Shown piece by piece: positions 18,138 to 27,940 of a stretch of DNA of 64,000 nt. Under the pieces are notes generated by a model that worked only from the letters and a program-made list of their open reading frames with translations, was not told the DNA's origin and did no database searches. Every line of letters starts with the position of its first letter. The stretch's first letter is position 1. Position numbers and translations under genes: made by a program. The stretch comes from Colwellia sp. M166 (GTDB lineage Bacteria; Pseudomonadota; Gammaproteobacteria; Enterobacterales; Alteromonadaceae), in the NCBI RefSeq assembly GCF_024585285.1, contig NZ_CP040755.1:4402001-4466000 (forward strand), given 5' to 3'.

Positions 18138-19384
18138 TATGCTTCTCCTCTATGTTTCACATCACTTTTTTCAGCAGTCTCTGGTGATATAATTGCGTTT
18201 ACATGGGCTAAATCTTTATCACCTCGACCAGATAAATTGACCAAGAATAGGGTTTCCGTTGTAACTTGGTCAGCCATTTTCAAAGCGTGTGCTAAGGCAT
18301 GAGAGGACTCTAGTGCAGGAATAATACCTTCGTTACGTGCTAATAATTGAAATGCAGCTAAGGCTTCATCGTCATTTATAGGCACATATTGGGCACGACC
18401 AGTATCTTTTAAATGCGCATGTTGTGGACCAACGGCAGGATAATCAAGACCCGCTGATACTGAGTAAGACTCTTCTATCTGTCCGGCCTTATCTTGCATA
18501 ATGTAAGTGTAGTTACCGTGTAACATGCCTTTAGTACCCGCGACTAATGTTGCGCCATGTTGTGTGGTATCAATACCTTTACCACCGGCTTCAACGCCAA
18601 TTAGTTTCACGCCTGCATCACCGATAAAGTCATTGAACATACCAATAGCATTCGAGCCACCACCAACACAGGCGATAACGTAATCAGGTAAGCGACCTTC
18701 TTCTGCAAGGAGTTGCTGCTTGGCTTCTTCACCGATCATTTTCTGAAATTCACGAACAATAGTCGGAAATGGGTGAGGCCCTGCGGCAGTGCCTAACAAG
18801 TAATGGGCGTTTTCGTAATTTGCTGACCAGTCGCGTAATGCTTCATTAACCGCATCTTTTAGCGTGCCGCTGCCAGCGGTTACGGGGATAACTTCAGCGC
18901 CCATCAGTTGCATACGAAAAACATTCGGCTGTTGACGCTGACAATCAACTGCGCCCATATAAACTTTACATTTCAAACCTAATAGCGAACAAGCAATCGC
19001 TGTGGCTACGCCATGTTGACCCGCGCCAGTTTCCGCAATTATTTCAGTTTTACCCATGCGTTTTGCGAGTAACGCTTGCCCCAATACTTGGTTGGTTTTA
19101 TGCGCGCCGCCGTGAAGTAAATCTTCACGCTTTAAATAAATTTTTGCTAATGGGTTTTTAACAATATTACGACATAAAGTCAGCGGTGTTGGGCGACCAG
19201 CATAACTGGTCAGTAGTTTATTAAACTCTTGTAAAAACGCTTCATCGGATTGTGATTCGATAAAAGCTTGTTCAAGCTGCTCTAAAGCAGGTACCAATAA
19301 TTCACCAACAAACATGCCACCAAACTCACCAAAATAGGCGGGTAAGGTTTTTTTAACCTGATCTTCATTTGTAGATTTTAACAT
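18137..19384 (-). CDS. trpB: Tryptophan synthase beta subunit
   Basis: PLP enzyme that joins indole and serine to make tryptophan. I chose the ATG at 19384, one base after the trpCF stop, rather than an upstream in-frame start at 19459. From there the protein (415 aa) begins MLKSTNEDQ and runs into the usual [12 protein letters not shown]. The PLP lysine is in [11 protein letters not shown] and the phosphate-binding loop in [10 protein letters not shown]. An upstream extension would lie wholly in trpCF coding sequence. Confidence 0.97.
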   Translation of the reverse strand: MLKSTNEDQVKKTLPAYFGEFGGMFVGELLVPALEQLEQAFIESQSDEAFLQEFNKLLTSYAGRPTPLTLCRNIVKNPLAKIYLKREDLLHGGAHKTNQVLGQALLAKRMGKTEIIAETGAGQHGVATAIACSLLGLKCKVYMGAVDCQRQQPNVFRMQLMGAEVIPVTAGSGTLKDAVNEALRDWSANYENAHYLLGTAAGPHPFPTIVREFQKMIGEEAKQQLLAEEGRLPDYVIACVGGGSNAIGMFNDFIGDAGVKLIGVEAGGKGIDTTQHGATLVAGTKGMLHGNYTYIMQDKAGQIEESYSVSAGLDYPAVGPQHAHLKDTGRAQYVPINDDEALAAFQLLARNEGIIPALESSHALAHALKMADQVTTETLFLVNLSGRGDKDLAHVNAIISPETAEKSDVKHRGEA

Positions 19385-19385
19385 C

Positions 19386-20774
19386 TTAATAATTCCGTAT
19401 TTGGGCGAAAACTTGTTGCAGTTTATCGCGACATTTAATGCCAGGGCTTGATTCAACACCTGAGTTGATATCTAAGCCAAATAATTCTTGATTGCACAGT
19501 TGCTGACAAGCTTGGGTGATATTATCTAATTGTAAACCACCGGCTAAAAAACAGCGGGATAAGTCTTGTTCGCTATCAGCTAACGCTTGCCAGTTAAAAC
19601 TTGCGCCACTACCCGCATGTTTACCGTCGAGTACGATGTGCTCAACATGGTTGGTAAGGCTCGGTACGACGCTCTCTACCGGTAAAGCTTTGAATATTTG
19701 ACAGTCTTGGCTTAATTTTTCACGTAAACTGGCAATATAATCATCAGATTCTTGGCCGTGTAATTGTACGGCCGAGAGCTGTAACTCTTTAGCTAAGGCA
19801 ATAACTTCATGTTGAGGATGATCAACAAACACGCCGACATATTTAAGACTCGAGTTTTTGCTAACAATGGTTTTTGCTTGTGCTTTACTAATGCACCTTG
19901 GCGATTTCTCGGCAAAAATAAGACCGCCAAATTCAGCGCCTGCATCAATGGCAAAAACGGCATGCTCAGGGCGGGTTAAGCCGCAAACTTTATGGTGACC
20001 AAAAATAAGCTGACGACAGGCGAGGTCAATATCAGCTTCTGCCATGATCGAACTGCCGACTAAAAAGCCATCAACAGCCGGAGCAAGTTCTCTGACTTGC
20101 GCGTTGTTATAAATGCCTGACTCAGAGATAACAATACGGTCATCTGGAATCGTTGGCGCTAGGTCAAAGGTACGTGATATATCGGTAGAAAGATCACGTA
20201 AGTTACGATTATTAATGCCAATGAGTTTTGCGTTTAAGGCAACAGCGCGATCACGCTCTGCTTCATTTGATACTTCCGTTAGAATGGCTAAATTTAACGA
20301 CTGAGCCACCGCGGCTAAGTCATTATATTCATCGTCGCTTAGCACACTTAACATTAATAATATGGCGTCAGCGCCATAGTGCCTTGCTAAATAAACTTGG
20401 TAGCTGTCAAAAAAGAAGTCTTTATTTAAGACTGGGCATTTGACTAAATCACTCACGGTTTTAAGGTAGCTAAAGTCACCTTGAAAATATTTATGCTCAG
20501 TTAATACTGAAATGCCCGCGGCATAGTTATCATAAATTCCTGCAATGTCAGTAACATTGAAATCTTCTCTGATCAAGCCTTTCGACGGCGATGCTTTTTT
20601 GCATTCTAAAATAAAACCCGCATATGGCTTTTCTGCTGTCCGTGTTAATGCTTTATAAAGGTCTTTTTTTGATGGCGTTAAATCATCAATAAAACTAACT
20701 AATGGCATAGTTGCTTTTAGTTTTGCTATCTCTAAGCGGCGATTAGCGACAATCTGTTCAAGAATATTGCTCAT
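19386..20774 (-). CDS. trpCF: Fused indole-3-glycerol-phosphate synthase / phosphoribosylanthranilate isomerase
   Basis: Bifunctional enzyme catalysing two successive steps in tryptophan synthesis: Amadori rearrangement of phosphoribosylanthranilate (TrpF half) and ring closure to indole glycerol phosphate (TrpC half). At 462 aa it is of the enteric fused length. The N-terminal TIM barrel (about 1-255) shows [12 protein letters not shown] and NNRNLRDL. The C-terminal barrel (about 256-460) starts with [11 protein letters not shown] and ends with the [13 protein letters not shown] phosphate site. Start overlaps the trpD stop (TAATG). Confidence 0.97.
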   Translation of the reverse strand: MSNILEQIVANRRLEIAKLKATMPLVSFIDDLTPSKKDLYKALTRTAEKPYAGFILECKKASPSKGLIREDFNVTDIAGIYDNYAAGISVLTEHKYFQGDFSYLKTVSDLVKCPVLNKDFFFDSYQVYLARHYGADAILLMLSVLSDDEYNDLAAVAQSLNLAILTEVSNEAERDRAVALNAKLIGINNRNLRDLSTDISRTFDLAPTIPDDRIVISESGIYNNAQVRELAPAVDGFLVGSSIMAEADIDLACRQLIFGHHKVCGLTRPEHAVFAIDAGAEFGGLIFAEKSPRCISKAQAKTIVSKNSSLKYVGVFVDHPQHEVIALAKELQLSAVQLHGQESDDYIASLREKLSQDCQIFKALPVESVVPSLTNHVEHIVLDGKHAGSGASFNWQALADSEQDLSRCFLAGGLQLDNITQACQQLCNQELFGLDINSGVESSPGIKCRDKLQQVFAQIRNY

Positions 20775-21880
20775 TATACGGTTACTCCTGAATTAGATAC
20801 TCGCACTAAATCTGCTAAGGTTTTTTCTGCCACGCCAGAGCTAAGTACTTTAGCGGCATGCTGCGCTGCTAACAATAAAGTGTCGGCTTGACCATGTAAT
20901 TGTTCACGATGCAGATAGAGTAACGCTGCACAATTAATGATCACCGCACTATTGTGCGCTTCTTGACCTTTACCTGCCAATATTGCTTTTACCATTTCGG
21001 CATTTTCTTGAGGCGTGCCCCCTTTAATATCAGCCAAAGTATAGTTTTTCAAGCCAAAATCTGCCGGTGAAATATCTTTTTGTACGAGTTTACCATCATC
21101 AATTTCAGTGACTTGAGTTTTACCATGTAAAGCTATTTCATCTAAGCCGCTACCATGTACCACCCAAGCGTGTTTAACGCCGGTTAATAATAATGCTTGA
21201 GCTATCGGGGTAATTAATTCAGGGATATAAACACCAAGCAGCATTATGTCGGGTTTTGCTGGGTTAACTAATGGTCCTAAAATATTGAATAAGGTTCGTA
21301 TTGCCATGGCTTTACGCACGGGTGCCGCATGTTTAAAGCCAGTGTGATAGGCAGGGGCATATAAAAAGCAAATATTGGCTTGTGCTAAACATTGACTTGC
21401 CACTTCAGGTGACATAGTCAGATTAACACCAAAGGCTTCAAGCAAATCAGCTGAACCAGACATGCTGGAAACACTTCTGTTACCATGCTTTGCCATTTTT
21501 AAGCCACAGGCTGCTGCTAATATAGCTGCAGTAGTTGAAATGTTGATGGTATTGGCACCATCACCACCAGTACCAACACAGTCGGCAACCGCAGTCGTTT
21601 GGGTAGGGAAAGGGGTTGCATTGGCACGTATAGCAATCGCTGCACCAGCAATCTCGGCAGGAGTTTCACCTTTCATTTTTAATGCCGTCAAAATTGCCGC
21701 TAAACGCTCAGGCGCAACATGACCATTAATTACTTGTTCAAAAACATCGTGACTTTGTTGTTGTGTTAACGAATCACCACTGACTAAGGTATTAAGCGCA
21801 CTATGAGTCATATCATCATTGTTTGCTTTTTGGCCGTTTTGTGAACGAGTAAGGTTAAGAGCAGTTGTTGTCATGAGCAT
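20774..21880 (-). CDS. trpD: Anthranilate phosphoribosyltransferase
   Basis: Transfers phosphoribose from PRPP to anthranilate. At 368 aa it is longer than the usual 340 because of an N-terminal extension. The glycine-rich PRPP loop CVGTGGDGANTINIST and the catalytic region KHGNRSVSSMSGSADLLEA are present. There are two possible starts, ATG at 21880 and at 21874. AAGG is 8 nt from the second and only 2 nt from the first, so 21874 is likelier. Either one overlaps the trpG end by 20-26 bp. Unlike E. coli, TrpD and TrpG are separate proteins here. Confidence 0.95.
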   Translation of the reverse strand: MLMTTTALNLTRSQNGQKANNDDMTHSALNTLVSGDSLTQQQSHDVFEQVINGHVAPERLAAILTALKMKGETPAEIAGAAIAIRANATPFPTQTTAVADCVGTGGDGANTINISTTAAILAAACGLKMAKHGNRSVSSMSGSADLLEAFGVNLTMSPEVASQCLAQANICFLYAPAYHTGFKHAAPVRKAMAIRTLFNILGPLVNPAKPDIMLLGVYIPELITPIAQALLLTGVKHAWVVHGSGLDEIALHGKTQVTEIDDGKLVQKDISPADFGLKNYTLADIKGGTPQENAEMVKAILAGKGQEAHNSAVIINCAALLYLHREQLHGQADTLLLAAQHAAKVLSSGVAEKTLADLVRVSNSGVTV

Positions 21881-22583
21881 GGCCTTGTACTTTGTAGATG
21901 GTTTGATTAGCTAAGGTTGATAAATGGCTAAGACTTTGTGCTAATAAATGGGTGCCAAATGTGGTTAATATTGACTCTGGATGAAATTGAAAGCCGATTG
22001 CTGCATCTAAGCTATGTTCAATAGCCATAGGCAAGGTAATACCTGCTTTATCGCTAGATAAAGTAACCTCTGCCGTTATGGTCAGTTGTTGCGGTACTCT
22101 ACGGGCAAAAAGCGAGTGATAGCGAGCAACAGGTAAAGGATTCGTAATATCTTTAAAAGCGCCAACATTGTTATGACGCATATTTGAAGATTTACCATGT
22201 ACCACTTCAGGTGCTCGGTCAATAACCCCGCCATAGTGCTGTACTAATGCTTGATGACCTAAACAAATCCCCAAAATTGGAAATTTCCCAGCGCAGCGCG
22301 CAAGCAATGGCATTAAACAGCCAGCATGTGTTGGGTCACCTGGGCCAGGAGAAAGCACTAAAATAACACCAGCACTGTTACTTTGCTGCTTCTCTTGCAA
22401 CTTTTGAAAAATAAACTCAGCGCTGAGCGTATTACGGTAAATAGTGAGTTGATAGCCTAAACAACGAAACTCATCCACCAAGTTATAGGTAAATGAGTCA
22501 AGATTATCTAACATGACAATTTCAGGTAGTGTATTTGGTGTTGATGTCGCATAGGTGTTGGCTGTTAAATTAGTAGTGTTCAT
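21855..22583 (-). CDS. trpG: Anthranilate synthase component II (glutamine amidotransferase)
   Basis: Supplies ammonia from glutamine to TrpE. This class I glutamine amidotransferase has the catalytic Cys in GICLGHQ and the His-Glu pair in FHPESILT. At 242 aa it carries a roughly 20-residue Thr/Asn-rich N-terminal extension before the conserved MLDNLDSFTYNLVDE. Its ATG overlaps the trpE stop (TAATG). The PAPGPGD-type loop (SPGPGDPTHAGC) identifies the trp/pab type. Confidence 0.96.
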   Translation of the reverse strand: MNTTNLTANTYATSTPNTLPEIVMLDNLDSFTYNLVDEFRCLGYQLTIYRNTLSAEFIFQKLQEKQQSNSAGVILVLSPGPGDPTHAGCLMPLLARCAGKFPILGICLGHQALVQHYGGVIDRAPEVVHGKSSNMRHNNVGAFKDITNPLPVARYHSLFARRVPQQLTITAEVTLSSDKAGITLPMAIEHSLDAAIGFQFHPESILTTFGTHLLAQSLSHLSTLANQTIYKVQGHAHDNNCS

Positions 22584-24289
22584 TATTTAACCTCCTGTGC
22601 TGGCGCGGTATTATTTGAGCTGACTTGGACTCTTTCTTGATGAGAAACGATCAACTCTTTATCTTCAGCTTCATTAATAGCACTGATCACTGCTTGCGCT
22701 TTTTGTCGGGTTTCATTGGCTTCTGATTGCGGATCAGAATCAAATACTACCCCGGCACCGGCTTGAATTTGTGCTTGCTTATTTTTAACAAATGCTGAAC
22801 GTATGACGATACAAGTATCCATATCACCATCACCCGTTAAATAGCCAACAGCGCCGCCATAACTGCCACGACGCTTACCTTCAACCTCTCGAATTAAAGA
22901 CGTTGCTTTAACTTTGGGGGCACCCGATAACGTGCCCATATTCATACAAGCTTGATAAGCATGCAGCGCGTCTAATTCCACTTCTAATGTACCGCAAACA
23001 CGAGAAACTAAATGCATAACATGCGAATAACGGTCAACTTTTAATAAATCAGCAACATGTCGTGTGCCGGGTTGACTCACGCGAGCAATGTCATTGCGCG
23101 CTAAATCAACCAACATGATATGTTCAGCCAATTCTTTTTTGTCTAAGCGTAAGTCGAGTTCAATACGGCTGTCTAAATCCGGTGATAGGCTACCATCAGC
23201 ATTAAAGCCACGAGGGCGTGTCCCTGCAATAGGGTAAATTTCGACTTGTCGATTGCTTTGTTGATATTTAAGCGCTGATTCAGGAGAAGCACCGAAAATA
23301 CAAAACTCGCTGTCATGTAGATAAAACATATAAGGACTTGGGTTATGGTGTTTTAAGGCTTTATAGGCATTGAGGGTGTTCGAACAAGGTAGGCTAAATG
23401 TACGAGAAGGCACTACCTGAAAAATATCACCAGCCAAAATATTTTCTTTTAAGTCATTAACAATATTACAAAAAGCCTCATCGTCAATGTCACAAGTTAG
23501 CGCTGTTTTCGGCTTGTTAGTTGTTGTAGTTCTACTTATTTTTGCTGCAAAATTTGCTGTTATATCCGCTAATAAACTGGCTTTAATGGCGGCAATTTTT
23601 GCTAAGGCGAAGCTTTGCGCATTTTGATAATGTTCGCCGGTAAATAGATTGGCGATTACTTCACTTGATTGTTGTTCGTGGTCAATTACCACTAATGTTT
23701 CGGCAAGGTAATAAACAAAGTCAGGGCAGCTGTTCTCACCGTCATTAACCTCTGGCAGACTTTCACTCATTGCCATCATATCAAAAGCAAAAGCACCACC
23801 AAGAAACACGGCAAAAGGGTGATGATTACTGTTCTTTAATTGTGTAAATAAACGTAAGCTTTGAAAAGGGTTAACAGCAAGTAAGCGTGAACGTTCATCG
23901 AGTTGTTGAGGTATTTCGGTGAAAGTAGCGGTGAATGCTTGTTTATCACCTGTTATCTGGGCATCTTCAGCTAAAGCTTGCTTGGCAAAGGCAAGGGCAT
24001 TTTCACCATTGTGAGTTAATGCTGTAAAGGTAACACTATTTGCGTTGCAGACGATTTTTACTGCAGTATCAATCAATAGTAAGCTTTTTAATTGATGCTT
24101 TTTATCAACTTCGGCAGATTCAAGTAATAGTGTATTTGTTTTATCAGCACATAAAGTGTGAAAAACCGCGAGAGGATCGCTTTGGTAACGTAGACTATCA
24201 GTGATGGTCGTCACAGCACCAGGCTGAAGCGTATCTTGTGCAGTATCAAGCTGCGATTTAGTGATATTATTTTCTTGGTAATTGCTCAT
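22583..24289 (-). CDS. trpE: Anthranilate synthase component I
   Basis: Converts chorismate and ammonia to anthranilate, the committed step to tryptophan. At 568 aa it is longer than E. coli TrpE (520), mainly through a 35-residue N-terminal extension. The tryptophan feedback motif LLLESAEVD is intact near residue 55, so allosteric inhibition is expected. The chorismate-binding core includes FGASPESAL, IAGTRPRG and ELIVSH near the C-terminus. First structural gene after the trp attenuator; ribosome site TAGGA. Confidence 0.97.
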   Translation of the reverse strand: MSNYQENNITKSQLDTAQDTLQPGAVTTITDSLRYQSDPLAVFHTLCADKTNTLLLESAEVDKKHQLKSLLLIDTAVKIVCNANSVTFTALTHNGENALAFAKQALAEDAQITGDKQAFTATFTEIPQQLDERSRLLAVNPFQSLRLFTQLKNSNHHPFAVFLGGAFAFDMMAMSESLPEVNDGENSCPDFVYYLAETLVVIDHEQQSSEVIANLFTGEHYQNAQSFALAKIAAIKASLLADITANFAAKISRTTTTNKPKTALTCDIDDEAFCNIVNDLKENILAGDIFQVVPSRTFSLPCSNTLNAYKALKHHNPSPYMFYLHDSEFCIFGASPESALKYQQSNRQVEIYPIAGTRPRGFNADGSLSPDLDSRIELDLRLDKKELAEHIMLVDLARNDIARVSQPGTRHVADLLKVDRYSHVMHLVSRVCGTLEVELDALHAYQACMNMGTLSGAPKVKATSLIREVEGKRRGSYGGAVGYLTGDGDMDTCIVIRSAFVKNKQAQIQAGAGVVFDSDPQSEANETRQKAQAVISAINEAEDKELIVSHQERVQVSSNNTAPAQEVK

Positions 24290-24419
24290 GGGTATTCCTA
24301 TTAATCATTTATTTAACAACGGTCATCCAGCGTAAATAGGCAGAAGCCACCATAAGAACCAACGTTTAACTTTAATTCGTAACATTTTTAACTCGTTATA
24401 TTTTCAATTAATTAAAAGC

Positions 24420-24447
24420 AAAAAACCCGCAATAGGGTGCGGGTTTT
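24420..24447 (-). terminator. trp attenuator terminator
   Basis: Stem AAAACCCGCA / TGCGGGTTTT (10 bp) with a 6-nt loop. On the minus strand it is followed by TTTTTTGCTTTT, the classic attenuator of a trp operon, about 130 bp before trpE. Confidence 0.93.
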
Positions 24448-24460
24448 CGAATTTTTTACT

Positions 24461-24536
24461 TACAAGTAAACATCACAACCCAATTATGTCGAGTTATGCC
24501 ACCACCAAATTAGAGAAATAGTTTGTTTTACTTGTA
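24461..24536 (-). promoter_or_regulatory. trp leader alternative pairing segments
   Basis: The leader-coding segment TACAAGTAAA (24536-24527) is perfectly complementary to TTTACTTGTA (24470-24461), which lies between the peptide stop and the terminator. This is the 1:2 pairing of a trp-type attenuator. A GGGTT segment just after the peptide stop can pair with AACCC of the terminator's first arm and may serve as a short antiterminator. Confidence 0.65.
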
Positions 24537-24540
24537 TCAT
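24484..24540 (-). CDS. trpL: trp operon leader peptide
   Basis: An 18-aa ORF, MIQVKQTISLIWWWHNST, with three consecutive Trp codons, located between the trp promoter region and the rho-independent terminator. Ribosome stalling at the Trp codons when charged tRNA-Trp is low would free the downstream strand and prevent termination. The three tandem Trp codons (two in E. coli) and the position make this secure. Confidence 0.95.
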   Translation of the reverse strand: MIQVKQTISLIWWWHNST

Positions 24541-24643
24541 TATCTGTTTTATCTCAGTAAAATTGTTTCATTCACTTGCCTAAATAGCGACTTGCATTTG
24601 TGTTAGGCAGTTTTAAGTCCCTATAGAAGAACCGATTCGCGTA

Positions 24644-25540
24644 ATGATGTCAACCACTGATTTTACAAATGATAAAGATTTTTCAAACTTACGGGTTGAT
24701 CTACATAGTCACACTAATTGCTCTGATGGTGCACTGACGCCACAAGAGTTGATAGAACGGGCGGTTAACTTTCAAATTGACGTGTTAGCGATCACAGATC
24801 ACGACACGGTTAGCGGTCTTGTTAGTGCAAAACAAACTATATTAGAAAAAAATATTCCATTAACTTTGATCGATGGTATCGAAATTTCAACCCAATGGCA
24901 GGGCTTTGAAATTCATATCGTTGGATTAAATATTGCTCCTGAGCATCAAGCGTTAACTACGTTAATTTTGCAACAGCAGCAGCGCAGAGAGGATCGTGCC
25001 ACCGCTATGGGTGTAAAACTGGCAAAATGTGGTTTTGATGATGTGTATACCGACGCTAAAGCTATGGCTGGAGAAGGTTCAATCACCCGAGCGCATTTTG
25101 CTAGAGTATTACTACAGCGTGGTGTGGTCAGTAAAATGCAAGCTGCTTTTGATAAATACATCGGCAAAGGCCAACGTGCTTATGTTAATCCTAACTGGTG
25201 TAGTATTGAAGACGCTGTAGCGGCTATTCATGCTGCCGGCGGTGTTGCGGTAATGGCACACCCTATCCGGTATGACCTATCAACGAAATGGTTACGACGC
25301 TTAATCGTCGATTTCAAGGCTGCACAAGGCGATGGTTTAGAAGTGGTGCTGCCGCAGATGAACAAGGAACAACGTAAATTAATGCTAAGCTTTTGTTTAG
25401 AATATAATTTACATGCCTCGATGGGCTCTGATTTTCATCAGCCAAGTCGTTGGAGTGATTTAGGGCGTAATTTAGTCATGCCAGAGCAGGCCAACGCTAT
25501 TTGGCAGCTATGGCAAGGGCAAGCTACACCAAAAAATTAG
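24644..25540 (+). CDS. rnm: PHP-family 5'-3' exoribonuclease Rnm (YciV, RNase AM)
   Basis: A 298-aa PHP-domain phosphoesterase divergent from the trp operon, the same neighbour as yciV in E. coli. Metal-binding motifs are clear: DLHSHTNCSDG (residues 19-29), ITDHDTVSG, and later AHPIRYD and GSDFHQPSRW. E. coli Rnm matures 5S/23S rRNA 5' ends and also dephosphorylates 3',5'-bisphosphonucleotides. Either of two adjacent ATGs (24644, 24647) could be used. Confidence 0.92.
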   Translation: MMSTTDFTNDKDFSNLRVDLHSHTNCSDGALTPQELIERAVNFQIDVLAITDHDTVSGLVSAKQTILEKNIPLTLIDGIEISTQWQGFEIHIVGLNIAPEHQALTTLILQQQQRREDRATAMGVKLAKCGFDDVYTDAKAMAGEGSITRAHFARVLLQRGVVSKMQAAFDKYIGKGQRAYVNPNWCSIEDAVAAIHAAGGVAVMAHPIRYDLSTKWLRRLIVDFKAAQGDGLEVVLPQMNKEQRKLMLSFCLEYNLHASMGSDFHQPSRWSDLGRNLVMPEQANAIWQLWQGQATPKN

Positions 25541-25618
25541 AATAAAAGTTGTGCTGACAGTAAACTTAGTCTTGCAGCACAGTAACATGATCAAACTATA
25601 ATTTAGCTGGAGTGTATT

Positions 25619-26239
25619 ATGAGTCAATTTTTTTATGTTCACCCTGATAATCCGCAAGGGCGTTTAATGAAACAAGCCGCCGCTATTATTAATCAAGGTG
25701 GTGTTATTGTTTACCCTACCGACTCGGGTTACGCCTTAGGTTGTCATATTGGTGATAAAAAGGCCTTAGAGCGTATTTGTAACATTCGTTCTATCGATAA
25801 AGAGCATAACTTTACCCTAATGTGTTGTGATTTATCGGAGTTATCTGAATATACGCGCGTTGATAACAGTTATTTTAGATTACTAAAAAACAACACTCCA
25901 GGCCCATATACCTTTATTTTTAAAGGCTCGAAAGAAGTGCCGAAACGGCTATTAAACCCAAAACGTAAAACCATTGGCATTCGTGTGCCAGATAATAACA
26001 TTGCTCAAGCTTTGTTAGCCGAATTAGGTGAGCCGATCATGTCGACAACGTTGATCATGCCCGGTGCTGAAATGGCTGAGTTTGATCCAGAGCACATTCG
26101 CGATATTTTGGAGCATCAAGTTGACCTGATTATTAATGGTGGTCATTTAGGCGAGCATCCGACTACAGTTATTGACTTTTCTAATGATGAAGTGGAAATT
26201 ATTCGTGTTGGTGAAGGTGATCCTACGCCGTTTCAATAA
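25619..26239 (+). CDS. yciO: YciO family (Sua5/YrdC-like) protein
   Basis: A 206-aa single-domain YrdC-fold protein of the YciO subgroup, in the same order as in enterics (rnm-yciO). Signatures are IVYPTDSGYALGC (residues 30-42) and the KRKTIGIRVPDN segment that binds nucleotide and RNA. The related TsaC/Sua5 makes threonylcarbamoyl-AMP for t6A in tRNA. YciO has the fold, but whether it has the same activity in cells is less certain. Ribosome site GGAG precedes the ATG. Confidence 0.92.
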   Translation: MSQFFYVHPDNPQGRLMKQAAAIINQGGVIVYPTDSGYALGCHIGDKKALERICNIRSIDKEHNFTLMCCDLSELSEYTRVDNSYFRLLKNNTPGPYTFIFKGSKEVPKRLLNPKRKTIGIRVPDNNIAQALLAELGEPIMSTTLIMPGAEMAEFDPEHIRDILEHQVDLIINGGHLGEHPTTVIDFSNDEVEIIRVGEGDPTPFQ

Positions 26240-26310
26240 AGTTTTATGAACGCCCATCATTGAGCGAACCTATAAACCGGAATATAACGCTATCATGTTA
26301 AAAGCTAACG

Positions 26311-27174
26311 ATGTCTGATCTTAAGGCTAAACTATCAAGTACGAGCAGGCAGGATCCTAATCCCACGTCTGGGATTATGATGCAGCAAGTACTACCTTTT
26401 GCTTTGCTACGCGGTAAAGCCATGGTTGAAAAGCCGCAAGATTTATTTATTCCGCCCGATGCACTTGAAGTCATTCTAGAGATGTTTGAAGGGCCATTAG
26501 ATCTATTATTATATTTAATTCGTAAGCAAAAATTTGATATTTTAGATTTACCTATTGCGCCGATCACTACGCAATACATGACTTACGTCGATTTAATGAA
26601 AGATATTAAACTTGAGCTGGCGGCGGAATATTTAGTGATGGCGTCAATTTTAGCGGAAATTAAATCACGACTATTATTGCCTAAACAAGCAGTTGAAGAA
26701 GACGAAGGTGACCCCCGTGCTGAGTTAGTGAGAAAACTACAAGAATATGAAGTGATCAAAAATGCGGCCGAAAACATTGATCAACTACCGCGAATTGACC
26801 GTGATAGTTTTATTGCCAAGGTTGAATTAGCCGAAAACTTTGTTCCTGAAATTGCCAATACGCAAGTTGATTTAACCGAGTTAGTTGCTGCCTTACAAGG
26901 GGTAATAAAACGTACACAGGCATTTGAACATCATCATATTCAAAAAGAATCTTTATCAACCCGAGAACGCATGGCAAAAATACTGTCGACCCTTAAAGAG
27001 GCTAAAGATAATCAAGCGTATTGCAACTTTAGTGACTTGTTTACTATTAAAGAGGGAAGACAGGGAGTCGTAGTGACATTTTTAGCTATTCTTGAGTTAA
27101 TAAAAGAGTCACTCATTACTTGTATTCAAACTCAGGTTTATGGCGAAATACACGTTAGTCTGCCTAAGTCTTAA
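26311..27174 (+). CDS. scpA: Segregation and condensation protein A
   Basis: Kleisin subunit that, with ScpB and SMC, helps condense and segregate the chromosome; cytosolic. The N-terminal kleisin helix region FEGPLDLLLYLIRKQKFDI binds the SMC neck, and the C-terminal winged helix (FLAILELIKE) binds the cap. The 287-aa length includes about 22 residues that may not be translated. ATGs at 26377 and 26380 begin the conserved MQQVLPFALLRGK, so the real start may be there. scpB follows 72 bp downstream. Confidence 0.94.
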   Translation: MSDLKAKLSSTSRQDPNPTSGIMMQQVLPFALLRGKAMVEKPQDLFIPPDALEVILEMFEGPLDLLLYLIRKQKFDILDLPIAPITTQYMTYVDLMKDIKLELAAEYLVMASILAEIKSRLLLPKQAVEEDEGDPRAELVRKLQEYEVIKNAAENIDQLPRIDRDSFIAKVELAENFVPEIANTQVDLTELVAALQGVIKRTQAFEHHHIQKESLSTRERMAKILSTLKEAKDNQAYCNFSDLFTIKEGRQGVVVTFLAILELIKESLITCIQTQVYGEIHVSLPKS

Positions 27175-27246
27175 TCTCAGCCTAAACCTCAGTTTTAACT
27201 ATTAATGACAGCTAATAAATCAACCTAATGATAAAAGTAACTAGTA

Positions 27247-27810
27247 ATGATACCCGATAAAATCCGTCATAAAGACATTGATGATGAAAAGTTACAGCGT
27301 TTAGTTGAAGCGGCATTATTCATTGCTGATAAACCGTTATCTGTACAATTACTAAAACGTGATTTTTTAATTGAATATCGTGTTAGTAATCTGCGAATTC
27401 GTGATATAATTATCACTATTCAGGCTGATTATAAAGGCCGCGGTGTTGAACTTAATAAAGTAGCTTCAGGCTATCGATTTCAAACACCTAGTGAGCTTAG
27501 TGAAGATTTAGCGCACTTGTACCAAGAAAAAGCACCGAAATATTCACGTGCTATTTTAGAAACCTTAGCGCTAATTGCCTACAAACAGCCAATAACTCGC
27601 GGAGAAATTGAAGATATTCGCGGTGTTGCCGTCAGTAGTCAAATTATTAAGACCCTGACTGAGCGAAATTGGATTAAAACTGTTGGTCAAAAAGAAGTAC
27701 CTGGACGACCGGTGTTATACGCTAGTACACAAGAATTTCTTGATTACTTTTCATTAACCTCGCTCGACCAGTTGCCGGCATTAATGCCAATGACTGACAT
27801 TGCTAATTAA
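27247..27810 (+). CDS. scpB: Segregation and condensation protein B
   Basis: Winged-helix partner of ScpA in the SMC-ScpAB complex. At 187 aa it contains the first winged helix (LVEAALFIADKPLSV) and the second with the diagnostic ALIAYKQPITRGEIEDIRGV stretch. It ends PVLYASTQEFLDYF, as usual for the family. Operon order scpA-scpB-rluB is standard in gammaproteobacteria. Confidence 0.95.
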   Translation: MIPDKIRHKDIDDEKLQRLVEAALFIADKPLSVQLLKRDFLIEYRVSNLRIRDIIITIQADYKGRGVELNKVASGYRFQTPSELSEDLAHLYQEKAPKYSRAILETLALIAYKQPITRGEIEDIRGVAVSSQIIKTLTERNWIKTVGQKEVPGRPVLYASTQEFLDYFSLTSLDQLPALMPMTDIAN

Positions 27811-27940
27811 ACGGTTTAGCTAAAGTATAACCAAAACGCAGGGTTTATTGACCCTAAACTTAAAGAGACAGAGACGTAATAGTAGCGTGGTAAATACCGC
27901 GATTAACTGTGAAGTTACTGACGTGAGAGAGTTAAGACCT

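Noticed and set aside
27848..27940. Upstream TTG extension of RluB
   Set aside because: The 31 extra residues do not match the family, and the ATG at 27941 gives the canonical start.
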